Source: Paenibacillus castaneae
GTDB lineage: Bacteria > Bacillota > Bacilli > Paenibacillales > Paenibacillaceae
Length of the DNA: 64,000 nucleotides
Assembly: GCF_002884445.1 (NCBI RefSeq)
Contig: NZ_KZ614144.1
Coordinates: 1,282,202 to 1,346,201, forward strand
Direction: 5' to 3'
Notes under the pieces: model-generated
Seen by the model: only the letters and a program-made list of their open reading frames with translations
What the model was told of the DNA's origin: nothing
The model's database searches: none
Part shown: positions 33,861 to 41,945 of the stretch, one piece after another
How positions within the stretch are numbered: the first letter of the stretch is position 1
Layout: every line of letters starts with the position of its first letter
Translations under genes and position numbers: made by a program

Positions 33861-34775
33861 ATGTATTGGATTAGCCTAGGTTTTCCCATCCGTACGGTTC
33901 TACGCATCTGCCAGGTGCCACGCTCTTCGTACTATTATCGCCTGAAGCATTCTGAACCTCAGAAGCCAATCGGTAAAGGGCGGCCCATTCCTGGTTTCTC
34001 TTTTGACATCAACGGTAAAAAAGTGGCAGACACGCGGATTAAAAGCTACTTAAGGCAACTGATCGGCGGCCCTAACGAAGCGTTTGGATACCGCAAGTTG
34101 ACGGTTCTTCTACGTCGAAAATATGGACTCGTGATTAACAAGAAAAAGGTCTACCGCCTCTGTAAAGCATTATATATCCTAGCGCCGCAAAGGGAACGTA
34201 CAAATAAAGTACCTAAACGTGTAGCGAATAACCGAGTGGTAACGGGACCTAACCAATTGTGGCAAATGGACATTAAGTACGGTTATGTAGCAGGTAAACG
34301 GCGTCATTTCTATTTAGCTAGTATTATTGATGTATTTGACAGAGCCATCGTCGCCTATTACAAAGGGAAGGCCTGTAATACGCAGGCTGTGCTGCTTACC
34401 TTACAAAAAGCGCTGCTGAAGCGAAATGTGAATGTACAAGACCATGCTTTGGTTATTCGCACAGATAATGGACCGCAGTTCATTAGCAAGGCTTTCTATG
34501 CCTTTTGTGAACAGGCTGGCATTGAACATGAACGTACGCCAAACCGAACCCCTAACAAAAATGCTTATATTGAGTCCTTTCACAGCATCTTGGAAAGAGA
34601 ATGCTACCAACGTAATTGTTTTGAGACTTACGAAGAAGCTTTTACCGAGGTAGATCGTTTTTTGAAGTACTACAACAACCATCGTATTCATGGCAGCCTC
34701 AAGGACTGGCCACCTAAGGAATATCTTTCTTTAGTCAAACAAGGATTGATAAAACCTAAAGATATTGCGCTATGA
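33861..34775 (+). CDS. IS3-family transposase OrfB (DDE integrase domain), copy B
   Basis: A 304-residue integrase similar throughout to copy A (QLWQMDIKYGYVAG, IDVFDRAIV, VIRTDNGPQFISK, NAYIESFHSILERE). The catalytic D, D and E are intact and no stop or frameshift is seen, so the element may still be active. Sequence is clearly diverged from copy A, so the two came from separate invasions rather than recent duplication. Confidence 0.92.
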   Translation: MYWISLGFPIRTVLRICQVPRSSYYYRLKHSEPQKPIGKGRPIPGFSFDINGKKVADTRIKSYLRQLIGGPNEAFGYRKLTVLLRRKYGLVINKKKVYRLCKALYILAPQRERTNKVPKRVANNRVVTGPNQLWQMDIKYGYVAGKRRHFYLASIIDVFDRAIVAYYKGKACNTQAVLLTLQKALLKRNVNVQDHALVIRTDNGPQFISKAFYAFCEQAGIEHERTPNRTPNKNAYIESFHSILERECYQRNCFETYEEAFTEVDRFLKYYNNHRIHGSLKDWPPKEYLSLVKQGLIKPKDIAL

Positions 34776-34875
34776 TGCGAACTTATTAGAATGAACGTGG
34801 TAGTGTCCAGAATTAGGGGGTTAACCCATCAAAGCCGTTATTTGGACGAAAAGCATCCATTTTTGTTCGTGATGG

Positions 34876-34954
34876 GGGAAATAGCGAATCTCATGTCCGT
34901 TAGCATTTTCTAATGCATTAAAAAAGACAAATAACGGATCTTATGTCCGTAAAC
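34876..34954 (-). repeat. Short palindromic interspersed repeats, copies 3 and 4 (inverted)
   Basis: AATAGCGAATCTCATGTCCG (from 34880) and AATAACGGATCTTATGTCCG (from 34930) are inverted versions of the GCGGACAT-N-CCGTTAT element seen at 33395 and 33446. In the fourth copy ACGGA and TCCGT form a stem with a 7-base loop. Confidence 0.65.
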
Positions 34955-35078
34955 AATGAAACAATTTCTTGTGCTACTTAGTTACATGCAGCAATCTATC
35001 TTATTAATTGAAGCACTGATTACGAGTTTATATCGTTTAAGCCGTTCAATTCCAATGGAGATAAGGGAGTGCACAAGG

Positions 35079-35366
35079 ATGAAGCTTACTGAAGTACAAA
35101 TCGAAGAGCATTTGAATCAAACCGAAGGATGGAAGCGGGAAAATGGCAAGTGGATCATCAAAAAGTATCGTTTCCCCAGTTTTCCAGAGAGCATCGCATT
35201 TGTGAACCTAGTAGCGCAGGCTTCTGAGGAGCTGAATCATCACCCCTTTATTGCCATTGATTATAAGCTAGTTACGCTCCGTATGACGACTTGGCATGAT
35301 GGAGGCTTAACAGAGCTTGATTTCACAGCTGCAACTGCTTATGATCGAGCGTATGCTCCATCATAG
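35079..35366 (+). CDS. Pterin-4a-carbinolamine dehydratase
   Basis: A 95-residue protein with the family signature EELNHHPFI followed by VTLRMTTWHDGGLTELDF, including the catalytic histidines. It dehydrates 4a-hydroxytetrahydropterin to recycle pterin cofactor. No aromatic amino acid hydroxylase is visible nearby, and in many bacteria the role is unclear. ATG 35079 has AAGGGAG 9 bases upstream. An open frame extends upstream to 34956 but without support and into repeat DNA. Confidence 0.88.
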   Translation: MKLTEVQIEEHLNQTEGWKRENGKWIIKKYRFPSFPESIAFVNLVAQASEELNHHPFIAIDYKLVTLRMTTWHDGGLTELDFTAATAYDRAYAPS

Positions 35367-35389
35367 CCTAGAGGCGGGATGGAGCATAC
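35351..35389. terminator. Hairpin overlapping the end of the dehydratase gene
   Basis: GTATGCTCCATC (35351-35362) pairs perfectly with GATGGAGCATAC (35378-35389). It lies between convergent genes and has no T-run, so termination is likely but not certain. Confidence 0.6.
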
Positions 35390-35414
35390 ACTGCCCGATA
35401 TAGAAAATGTATGG

Positions 35415-35543
35415 TTATGATTTGGATTTAGAGCTGTCGTCTTCTTGGCTGAGTTCTTCAAAAGACTTCACTTTACCGTGAGGCTGTTGCGTTTGCTTGC
35501 GTTGGTTCCAAGCATTTTCACGGCGGCTTTTGGACGATGTCAT
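35415..35543 (-). CDS. Small 42-residue charged protein (resembles DUF6254)
   Basis: A short frame with a strong ribosome site (AAGGTGAT 5 bases before the ATG at 35543). The protein is very hydrophilic: SRRENAWNQRKQTQQPHGKV, then KSFEELSQEDDSSKSKS. The ENAW..RKQ..PHGKVKSFEEL pattern is what I recall of small conserved Bacillales proteins grouped as DUF6254. Function is unknown; a spore or stress role is possible. Confidence 0.7.
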   Translation of the reverse strand: MTSSKSRRENAWNQRKQTQQPHGKVKSFEELSQEDDSSKSKS

Positions 35544-35552
35544 CGCTTATCA

Positions 35553-35612
35553 CCTTCCCTTCCTTCTGTAAGGTGGCATAATAACGCACCTTTTATTCAG
35601 AAGGGAAAGAGT
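35553..35612 (-). terminator. Imperfect hairpin region downstream of the uronate operon
   Basis: CCCTTC..TTCTG and CAGAAGGG flank an inner AAGGTG/CACCTT stem. It lies 20-80 bases after the end of the mannonate oxidoreductase gene, so it may end the operon and also shape the leader of the small gene. Confidence 0.4.
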
Positions 35613-35632
35613 AAATAATGTAGTTTCGCTTT

Positions 35633-36487
35633 TTAAACTCCAGAATAGGAGAGGAATCCGCCGTCAACGGGTACGGTTGTGCCTGTGACGAAGCCAGAGG
35701 TCGTATCATCCGCAAGCCATAGCAAAGCGCCAAGCAAGTCTTCCGGCTTGCCGAACCGCCTCATTGGTGTATGCGATATGATCTTGCCTGAGCGCTCGGT
35801 TAGTGAGCCATCTTCATTCAGAAGCAGCTTACGGTTCTGATTCGTTAGGAAGAAGCCGGGAGCGATAGCGTTGACACGAATGCCTGACTCAGCAAGATGG
35901 ACAGCAAGCCACTGAGTGAAGTTAACGATGGCAGCCTTGGCTGCGCTGTAAGCCGGCACCTTGGTCATAGGCGATGGGGCGCTCATCGATGAGATGTTAA
36001 TAATAGTCGCGCCTTGCCGCTGCAGCATCTGCTCGGTAAATACTTGAGTAGGAATAAGCGTGCCGACAAAATTGAGATCCATGACGTTACGGAAGCCATC
36101 GATGCTTAAATTAAACAGTGTTGTTACATTCTCGACATTTAAATGCTCCGGCTTGAATGTTTCATTCGTCGTATTCGCGCTTGGATGATTGCCGCCTGCA
36201 CCATTGATCAATATATCGCATGGGCCTAACTGTGCGAGCACAGCAGCGCCAGCCGCCTGTGTACTTTCTACACTTGTAACATCGCAAGCAATCGCGATGG
36301 CTTCACCGCCGGCAGCCCGAATTTCCTCCGCTACAGCCATTCCTGTCTCCAGCGTACGATTAAGTATTGCTACTTTTGTGCCTTGACGGGCTAGCTCCAG
36401 AGCCATAACGCGGCATAATACGCCTGCTCCGCCAGTAACTACGGCGACCTTGCCTTCTAATGCTTCATGCTTTGGCAACTTGCTCAT
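35633..36487 (-). CDS. uxuB: SDR-type D-mannonate (fructuronate) oxidoreductase
   Basis: A 284-residue short-chain dehydrogenase with the NAD(P) motif [16 protein letters not shown]-like [10 protein letters not shown], and catalytic YSAAK preceded by ISSMSAP. In the operon with mannonate dehydratase it most likely interconverts D-fructuronate and D-mannonate, as YjmF does in B. subtilis; it is unrelated to the long-chain UxuB of E. coli. Its start overlaps the uxuA stop by 4 bp. It is the last gene of the gntR-uxuA-uxuB unit. Confidence 0.87.
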   Translation of the reverse strand: MSKLPKHEALEGKVAVVTGGAGVLCRVMALELARQGTKVAILNRTLETGMAVAEEIRAAGGEAIAIACDVTSVESTQAAGAAVLAQLGPCDILINGAGGNHPSANTTNETFKPEHLNVENVTTLFNLSIDGFRNVMDLNFVGTLIPTQVFTEQMLQRQGATIINISSMSAPSPMTKVPAYSAAKAAIVNFTQWLAVHLAESGIRVNAIAPGFFLTNQNRKLLLNEDGSLTERSGKIISHTPMRRFGKPEDLLGALLWLADDTTSGFVTGTTVPVDGGFLSYSGV

Positions 36488-37581
36488 AAGCTGGACACCT
36501 TCTCTTCCTTAACGGTATTTGAATGCTGAAGCTGATACGCATCCCAAAGTCCCCACAAATACATAATGCCGAGCGCGCGATCATACAGCCCGTAGCCAGG
36601 TCTGCACTGCTCATCCCAGATGTGGCGGCCATGATCGGGTCTTGCGTAGCCCGTAAAGCCAATCTCGTGATAAGCGCGCACGATGCCAGCAATATCAACC
36701 GTGCCGTCCTGCGTGCGATGTGATGTCTCAATAAAGTCGCCGTTCTCAAATACACGAACATTGCGGATATGGGCGAACGGAATACGATCCCCAAATTCAT
36801 GAATCATCGCTATAATATCGTTATTTGGATTAGCCCCAAGCGACCCGCTGCAAAGCGTAATTCCATTGTATGGACTGTCGTACAGCTTCAAGAAAGTACG
36901 GAAATTTTCTTGGCAGGTCATAATGCGCGGCAAGCCGAACACGGACCAAGGCGGATCATCCGGATGAATAGCCATTCGAATGCCGTTCCGAGTTGCGACC
37001 GGAATAATTTCATTTAGGAAATAACGAAGGTTCTCCCAAAGATGAGCTTCTGTTACGCCTTGATAAGCCTCGAACAGGCTCGTTAAATGCTGCAGCCGCT
37101 CAGGCTCCCAGCCTGGCATAGTAAGCTCCGAGTTCGAGTTGATTTCTGCTACTAAATGAAAGGGATCTGCATCGGCAATTCGGCTTTTCTCATAAAATAA
37201 TGCCGTTGATCCATCCCCCATCGGTTTATGAAGATCGGTGCGCAGCCAGTCGAAAATAGGCATAAAATTATAGCAGATGACTTTAACCCCAACGCTTCCC
37301 AGCTTCTCAATCGTCTTCTTATAATTATCAATATATAAATCCCGTGAAGGCAAGCCCAGCTTAATATCCTCATGCACGTTAACGCTTTCAACAACGTCAA
37401 TATGTAATCCCGCCTGCTCAGCTTGCTGCTTGATTTCCAGAATGCGCTCCATCGGCCATTCCTCGCCAGCAGCCACATCATGCAGAGACCAGACGATACC
37501 GTCTGTACCTGGAATTTGATTAATATAGCTGAGGGGAACCGTGTCATTACCCTCGCCAAACCATCTGAACGTCATTTTCAT
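36484..37581 (-). CDS. uxuA: Mannonate dehydratase
   Basis: A 365-residue enzyme dehydrating D-mannonate to 2-keto-3-deoxygluconate in glucuronate catabolism. It is a TIM-barrel UxuA with characteristic [59 protein letters not shown] and [12 protein letters not shown] 37581 is chosen because GGGAGG lies 9 bases upstream, while the ATG two codons earlier is too close to it. Next comes the oxidoreductase gene with a 4-bp overlap. Confidence 0.94.
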   Translation of the reverse strand: MKMTFRWFGEGNDTVPLSYINQIPGTDGIVWSLHDVAAGEEWPMERILEIKQQAEQAGLHIDVVESVNVHEDIKLGLPSRDLYIDNYKKTIEKLGSVGVKVICYNFMPIFDWLRTDLHKPMGDGSTALFYEKSRIADADPFHLVAEINSNSELTMPGWEPERLQHLTSLFEAYQGVTEAHLWENLRYFLNEIIPVATRNGIRMAIHPDDPPWSVFGLPRIMTCQENFRTFLKLYDSPYNGITLCSGSLGANPNNDIIAMIHEFGDRIPFAHIRNVRVFENGDFIETSHRTQDGTVDIAGIVRAYHEIGFTGYARPDHGRHIWDEQCRPGYGLYDRALGIMYLWGLWDAYQLQHSNTVKEEKVSSL

Positions 37582-37601
37582 CCCCATGAACCTCCCGTTT
37601 A

Positions 37602-38279
37602 TTATTTGTAGAAATTCGGATATTTCTCTTTCAGAAGAGCCTGCTCCACAATGTTCAGGTTCAGATGTTCTTTCATTAACTGCTTGGCAGTTGATCCATC
37701 CTGTGCTTTGATTGCTGCAGCCATATCACGATGCTGCTCATATAGAAGCTCCCAATTATGGTCATCGACTAACCGCAGCATCCGGCTTCGATTGAGATGC
37801 GCATTCATCTGCTGCATGACAGCCCAAATATTGCTCTTGCTGCATCCGTCGAACAGGATGCGGTGGAATGCTTCATCAAGCTCGAACATGCTTTTGTCAT
37901 CTTTCTTTTGTACACAGAGGCGCTGCTGCTCAATATTCCAATCTAGCTGCGCTAAAGCTTGCTCGGGAAATTGGCTGCATGCAAGAACGATGATAGCGCT
38001 CTCAAGCTGCTCCCTCATAAACCTTCCTTCTTCAACCAGCGCCGTATCAATTAGCGATACGAACGTTCCGCGCTGCGGGAGCACTTGCACAAGTCCTTCC
38101 TGAGCAAGTCGCAGGAAGCTTTCTCTAACGGGTGTACGGCTGACCTTAAATAATAACGAGGTCTCATTCTCAGATAGAGATGTCCCAGGAGGGAGCTCAA
38201 GCTTTAATATTTGTTCTCTTAGCTGCGAATAGACCAGTTCTCTTGTTGAAACAGGCTGTGGACGAGTACCAAAGTCCAT
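37602..38279 (-). CDS. GntR-family (FadR subfamily) regulator of uronate genes
   Basis: A 225-residue regulator with the N-terminal winged helix (LSENETSLLFKVSRTPVRES) and an all-helical FadR/FCD ligand domain whose metal-site residues are visible as DEAFHRILF and EQHRDMAAAI. It is the first gene of the operon with uxuA and uxuB and probably represses it until a uronate appears. An 8-bp tandem repeat upstream of the start is a candidate operator. Confidence 0.9.
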   Translation of the reverse strand: MDFGTRPQPVSTRELVYSQLREQILKLELPPGTSLSENETSLLFKVSRTPVRESFLRLAQEGLVQVLPQRGTFVSLIDTALVEEGRFMREQLESAIIVLACSQFPEQALAQLDWNIEQQRLCVQKKDDKSMFELDEAFHRILFDGCSKSNIWAVMQQMNAHLNRSRMLRLVDDHNWELLYEQHRDMAAAIKAQDGSTAKQLMKEHLNLNIVEQALLKEKYPNFYK

Positions 38280-38301
38280 AAAATCATTCCTTTCACATTA
38301 C

Positions 38302-38317
38302 ACTACCATACTACCAT
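38302..38317 (-). promoter_or_regulatory. Tandem ATGGTAGT operator candidate for the GntR operon
   Basis: Two directly adjacent copies of ACTACCAT (38302-38309, 38310-38317; ATGGTAGT on the coding strand) lie 23 bases before the gntR ATG. With flanking TTGTATGGTAGTATGGTAG they fit loosely the TNGTNNNACNA core of FadR-type regulators. Position and repetition suggest autoregulation. Confidence 0.5.
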
Positions 38318-38349
38318 ACAAGTACAGGAATTGGAAGAGAATAACGCCA

Positions 38350-38397
38350 GAAGGGCTGCCCCCAAAGTAGTTAATCTACTTTTTGAGACAGCCCTTC
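38350..38397. terminator. Two-stem hairpin in the gntR upstream region
   Basis: GAAGGGCTG (38350-38358) pairs with CAGCCCTTC (38389-38397), with inner AAAGTAG/CTACTTT. The arm CTACTTTTTGAGACAGC recurs inverted near 43433, so this is one of a family of dispersed hairpins. Confidence 0.6.
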
Positions 38398-38455
38398 AAA
38401 AGTTGTTTTATGATGTTATTTGACGCTAATCGGTACGGGACCGATATGCTTCATA

Positions 38456-38668
38456 ATGGATAAAAGAATAAGAAAAGAGTTTTTATCCTTTTTACAGCTG
38501 ATTTTTGTTGCATGGTTTACTAAAGTCGTTCCTTGCATGGTTAAACACGTTCTCCCATTCAATGAAGAAGCTATCCTTGCGGCCTTCGAACAAGCTTCTA
38601 ATTATTTGCGAATGCAATCTGTAAAGCAGAATGATTGCCTGCCCTATTTATTTAACCAGCTTGACTGA
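38456..38668 (+). CDS. Doubtful short hypothetical protein
   Basis: A 70-residue frame (DKRIRKEFLSFLQLIFVAWF, a hydrophobic middle, then EEAILAAFEQASNYLRMQSV). It has no good ribosome site and no recognisable family, and it sits between a hairpin and a convergent gene. It may be the remnant of a larger gene. Kept at low confidence because the region otherwise has no explanation. Confidence 0.25.
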   Translation: MDKRIRKEFLSFLQLIFVAWFTKVVPCMVKHVLPFNEEAILAAFEQASNYLRMQSVKQNDCLPYLFNQLD

Positions 38669-38694
38669 ATTTGAAACATTTATTATACGGGCGG

Positions 38695-39579
38695 TCAGCA
38701 ACCGTGATCCGCTGGTAAATCCTTAACCTCGCTTCTTGTCTTCTCTTTCTCTCGCAATGTTTTCAAATAAGTTGACATGACTCGTGCGAGTTGGTCCGAT
38801 ACTTCCAATAAGCTCATATGTCCGACATCCTCGAAAGTGGTTTCAAGGGTATGCGGATATTTATAGGTTGATTCGGCATCATTCGCGCTAGTGACAGAAA
38901 AGGAGTCATCCGGCTTAATGAGTCCGTCTGCAGCGCCTGCTACCAGTAGAACAGGGAATGCGGCTTCAGCGAGCACATGGCTTCGGTCAGGGCGCTGCAT
39001 CATGCCTTGTATAGTTGAAATAGCAGCTTCTGCTTTCATTTGTTGTCCGACACGAATCAATTCATTCACATCATCGCGCATTTCATCCAGCTTTTCTTCA
39101 TTAAATAAATCAGGAATAATGTTGCGGACGAAAGCTGTAATTCCTTTTTCGCGAATGTCGGCAATGTCTCTAACCCGTTTTTCCTTCGTTTCATCGGAAT
39201 CGGGACGTACAGTGGAATGAATAAGTGCAAATCCTTTCAGCTTCTCAGGGTATTTCTCCGCAAATGCAGCCGTTACATAACCTCCTAAGGAATGGCCGAA
39301 CATAACCACCTTATCTATTCCAAGTGTTTCCAGCAGCTTGGCAATATCGTCAGCCATTACATCCATCGTATACGTGCCCTCCGGGCTAGAAGAACCACCG
39401 TGGCCTCGAAGATTAGGAATAATGATACGATATTCATCGCTCATAAGCGGACAAATTTTTTGCCAGTATTGAGATGATCCACAGAAGCCGTGGATTAAAA
39501 CAATAACCTTCTCGTTCGTACTTCCACACTCTTCATAGACTAAATCGATGCCATTGACGTGAGTACGTTGTTTTTCCAT
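38695..39579 (-). CDS. Alpha/beta hydrolase
   Basis: A 294-residue hydrolase: oxyanion HGFCGSSQYW, nucleophile elbow FGHSLGGYV (Ser ~97), acid in VAGAADGLIKPDD, and catalytic His in DVGHMSLLE. Substrate unknown. The protein is cytoplasmic. A GTTTCA-N15-GTTTAA motif lies ~50-75 bp upstream on its strand, like the SigB-type promoters of neighbouring stress genes. A link to stress signalling, for instance by analogy with RsbQ, is only suggestive. Confidence 0.87.
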   Translation of the reverse strand: MEKQRTHVNGIDLVYEECGSTNEKVIVLIHGFCGSSQYWQKICPLMSDEYRIIIPNLRGHGGSSSPEGTYTMDVMADDIAKLLETLGIDKVVMFGHSLGGYVTAAFAEKYPEKLKGFALIHSTVRPDSDETKEKRVRDIADIREKGITAFVRNIIPDLFNEEKLDEMRDDVNELIRVGQQMKAEAAISTIQGMMQRPDRSHVLAEAAFPVLLVAGAADGLIKPDDSFSVTSANDAESTYKYPHTLETTFEDVGHMSLLEVSDQLARVMSTYLKTLREKEKTRSEVKDLPADHGC

Positions 39580-39628
39580 CGATCATCACCAGTCCTTTTC
39601 AGTTGCTAATTTAATTCGTGTACTCTCT

Positions 39629-39655
39629 TTAAACTAAATCCAACGCCCCTGAAAC
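39629..39655 (-). promoter_or_regulatory. Candidate SigB-type promoter of the alpha/beta hydrolase
   Basis: On the minus strand GTTTCA (39655-39650) and GTTTAA (39634-39629) are spaced 15 bases, about 50 bp before the start codon. It resembles other GTTTCA motifs in this stress cluster. Confidence 0.4.
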
Positions 39656-39736
39656 ATTTGAAAAAATAAACATAAATCCTTTCATTATAAGCACCGAAAT
39701 AAGATTGGTTTTTAAGATAATGCCAGTAATTACGCT

Positions 39737-39762
39737 GTTTCAAAGGGTGCTAGTGTGGTTAA
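39737..39762 (+). promoter_or_regulatory. Candidate SigB-type promoter of the DUF1328 gene
   Basis: GTTTCA (39737-39742), 14-base spacer, GGTTAA (39757-39762), 47 bp before the ATG. The known Bacillus SigB consensus is GTTTAA-N12-15-GGGTAT. Confidence 0.5.
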
Positions 39763-39809
39763 TTACATGTCAAGTTAGCAAAAAACAATTAGAAAGAAAG
39801 GTGATTCTA

Positions 39810-39974
39810 ATGTTAGGATGGGCTCTATTATTTTTCATATTTGCCATTGTTGCAGGTATCTTTGGCTTCCTAGGAATTGCTTCCGCACTAGCAGGAATAG
39901 CTAAAGTGCTGTTCATCGTATTTATAGTTCTCTTTATCGTATCTCTCATTGTCGGTCGAAGAAGAGCCAGTTAA
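39810..39974 (+). CDS. DUF1328 small membrane protein
   Basis: A 54-residue, two-helix membrane protein ([40 protein letters not shown], then VGRRRAS). It belongs to the UPF0391/DUF1328 family, often induced in general stress. ATG 39810 has AGAAAGGTGATT upstream. The longer frame from 39705 crosses the candidate promoter and is not supported. Confidence 0.87.
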   Translation: MLGWALLFFIFAIVAGIFGFLGIASALAGIAKVLFIVFIVLFIVSLIVGRRRAS

Positions 39975-40054
39975 ATTGTTTCGTAAATGATTAGGCTAGT
40001 CTAAAACAACTAATGAGAAGAAATAAACATTTGGGACAAATAGGAGGAATTACA

Positions 40055-40453
40055 ATGAATAATCTATCTAATACTAAGGTACACACAGTGAATAATATTG
40101 CAGAGGTACAAGAGCAGGTATATAAATTCCAATCAGAAGGCTATGCAAAAGATAATATCTTCGTATTGACTCATGATAAAGATCGTACGAAACGCATTGT
40201 TGATAATACGGATGCAGAAAATATCGGTGTTGCAGAGGAAGGCTTAGGAACAGCAATCGCCAATATCTTCCGTTCAAACGGTGACGAGCTTCGCGCCAAG
40301 ATGAGATCGCTTGGTATTTCCAAGATGGACTCAGAACGGCTAGAGCGTGATATGGATCAGGACAAGATTCTGGTTATCGCTTGGGGCGGCACCGAGTATA
40401 TTGGCGAGGACTATGACCCTGCCGTATATTACTATCCACACTATGTCGTATAA
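40055..40453 (+). CDS. General stress protein (YflT/GSP17M-like)
   Basis: A 132-residue soluble protein with the YflT-like fold. It has HTVNNIAEVQEQVYKFQSEG, the NIFVLTHDKDRTKRIVDNTD motif and a C-terminal LVIAWGG. Members are induced through SigB in Bacillus. ATG 40055 has TAGGAGGAA 6-10 bases upstream. It sits between DUF1328 and the receiver-phosphatase gene in the stress cluster. A weak GTTTCG motif at 39978 could be its SigB promoter. Confidence 0.85.
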   Translation: MNNLSNTKVHTVNNIAEVQEQVYKFQSEGYAKDNIFVLTHDKDRTKRIVDNTDAENIGVAEEGLGTAIANIFRSNGDELRAKMRSLGISKMDSERLERDMDQDKILVIAWGGTEYIGEDYDPAVYYYPHYVV

Positions 40454-40483
40454 GCACTGCCCCTGTTACGCTTAAATGGAAGG

Positions 40484-40512
40484 AGGCCTATCCAGTCGGG
40501 TAGGCCTTGTTT
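40484..40512 (+). terminator. Terminator after the YflT-like gene
   Basis: GGCCTATCC (40485-40493) pairs with GGGTAGGCC (40499-40507), one G-U, loop 5 bases, followed by TTGTTT. Confidence 0.75.
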
Positions 40513-40659
40513 CATATAAGCAAAGCCATGCGTATTAAATCTTTTTTAAACATATGGCTTTTCTTATATTTACTTATTTTCCGCTGACAGGATAAAGATT
40601 GACTACTCAATCAAACATGCTCAAAATGTAGAGTATATACTATTAAAGGAGCTTACAAT

Positions 40660-41799
40660 ATGAGTATTATAATTGTTGATGATAATGCTACAAATCAGCT
40701 CATTATTAAAGCTATTCTAAATAAAGCAGGCTACGGTGACTTGAAGGTCGTTTCATCGGCTGTCGAACTGTACAAGCTACTGGATATTGATTCGACATGT
40801 CCAGCTGCAACGACTAATGTAGACCTTATTTTAATGGATATGATGATGCCGGAAATTGATGGTTTAGAAGCGTGCAAACGAATTTTGCAAGTTGAGCGCT
40901 ATAAGGATGTACCTATTATATTTGTTACAGCGCTGGGAGACTCCAGCAAGATGGCCGAGTCCTTGGATGCAGGAGCAAGTGATTACGTGATGAAGCCGAT
41001 TAACAAAATGGAGCTGCTAGCCCGTATTCGTTCAGCTCTCAGACTTAAGCATGAGATTGATTGGCATAAAGAGAGAGACAAGCTGATGCAATTCAAGCTT
41101 GATCTTGCTAAGAAGGTTCAGCGTAATGTATTAAGCCAGCCAATTAATGATGAGAAAATTGATATCAGCGCGGTTTATCAGCCGTCCTCAGAGCTTGCTG
41201 GCGACTTTTACGCCTGGTATCGGATCGATGAAAGCCGTTATGGCATCATTCTACTCGATATGATGGGACATGGCATTGCAAGCTCCTTAGTGTGTATGTA
41301 TATTTCATCCGTGCTGCGGGATACGATAACTCATATAACAGATCCAGCGCTCGTTATGCGTGAGCTGAATCGGTACATGAAACAGCTTTATAAGAAAGAA
41401 GAGCTATTGAATTACTATTTTACGGCTATCTATTTAGTCATTGATACGAACAATCGAACTATTGAATATGTGAACGCCGGTCACCCGCCAGGGAGATTAC
41501 TAATAGACAATAACACGACACTCCTTACGGAGGGGTGTTGTGCAATAGGATTATTTGAAAATTTGGATGTCACCAAAGGAACAATTGCTTACAAGGAAGA
41601 TGTGAAAATTATGCTTTACACTGATGGGTTGAGTGAAATGCTCATGGATGACGGAGACGTTCAGCTTAATAAGCTGGTTGGTGAGTTAGCAAACAAGCAA
41701 ATTGTTGATCCATTAGAGCATGTCCAGCAAGTATTAGCGGAGCATACGAACGGTATTCAGAAAGATGATATTTGTATAGTTTGTATATTCACGAAATAA
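40660..41799 (+). CDS. Response regulator fused to PP2C/SpoIIE phosphatase (RsbP/RsbU-like)
   Basis: A 379-residue protein. The receiver domain (1-125) has the acidic pocket VDDN at the start and phospho-acceptor Asp in LILMDMMMPEIDG. A short coiled linker leads to the SpoIIE-type PP2C domain (about 165-375) with metal Asp residues in LAGDFYAW, LLDMMGHGIA and YTDGLSEML. When its receiver is phosphorylated it should dephosphorylate an RsbV-type antagonist, which then releases SigB from RsbW. AAAGGAGC precedes ATG 40660. RsbV and RsbW-like genes follow downstream and a hybrid kinase is nearby as a possible phosphodonor. Confidence 0.9.
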   Translation: MSIIIVDDNATNQLIIKAILNKAGYGDLKVVSSAVELYKLLDIDSTCPAATTNVDLILMDMMMPEIDGLEACKRILQVERYKDVPIIFVTALGDSSKMAESLDAGASDYVMKPINKMELLARIRSALRLKHEIDWHKERDKLMQFKLDLAKKVQRNVLSQPINDEKIDISAVYQPSSELAGDFYAWYRIDESRYGIILLDMMGHGIASSLVCMYISSVLRDTITHITDPALVMRELNRYMKQLYKKEELLNYYFTAIYLVIDTNNRTIEYVNAGHPPGRLLIDNNTTLLTEGCCAIGLFENLDVTKGTIAYKEDVKIMLYTDGLSEMLMDDGDVQLNKLVGELANKQIVDPLEHVQQVLAEHTNGIQKDDICIVCIFTK

Positions 41800-41837
41800 T
41801 TGGATCATACATGTATCAAAAAGAATTGATAATAACT

Positions 41838-41863
41838 GTTTCAAATCTAACAGAACCGTTTAT
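41838..41863 (+). promoter_or_regulatory. Candidate SigB-type promoter upstream of the exported two-repeat protein
   Basis: GTTTCA (41838-41843), 14-base spacer, GTTTAT (41858-41863). It matches exactly the motif found upstream of ytxH on the opposite strand and lies 83 bp before the ATG. Confidence 0.5.
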
Positions 41864-41945
41864 ATGTAATTATAAGCTGTATCGACCGATCAATGACTAC
41901 ATGCAATGGAACCTAGTACTGCAATGCGTATAGGAGGGCTTCCAT

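Larger units (their letters stand above)
33462..34828 (+). mobile_element. IS3-family insertion sequence (copy B), intact, related to copy A
   Basis: A 1367-bp element with orfA and orfB on the plus strand. The ends share CCCCCTAA and, further in, GACAC (33470 on the left; inverted, ending 34820 on the right). They resemble those of copy A (CCCCCTAATTCTGGA). A 4-bp direct repeat TCAA (33458-33461, 34829-34832) flanks it, with 8 bases between each duplication and the C5 run, exactly as in copy A. Confidence 0.85.
33446..34846 (+). repeat. Short palindromic interspersed repeat, copy 2, split by an IS
   Basis: The left half TATTGCGGACATCAA (ending 33461) and right half TCAAAGCCGTTATTTGG (from 34829) join, after removing the IS and one TCAA, into GCGGACATCAAAGCCGTTAT. 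This is another member of the same repeat. TCAA lies in the predicted loop. Confidence 0.65.

Noticed and set aside
38341..38420. Remnant of an IS end near gntR
   Set aside because: It shares CTACTTTTTGAGACAGC with 43433 but no transposase or duplication is visible, so it is described only as a hairpin.
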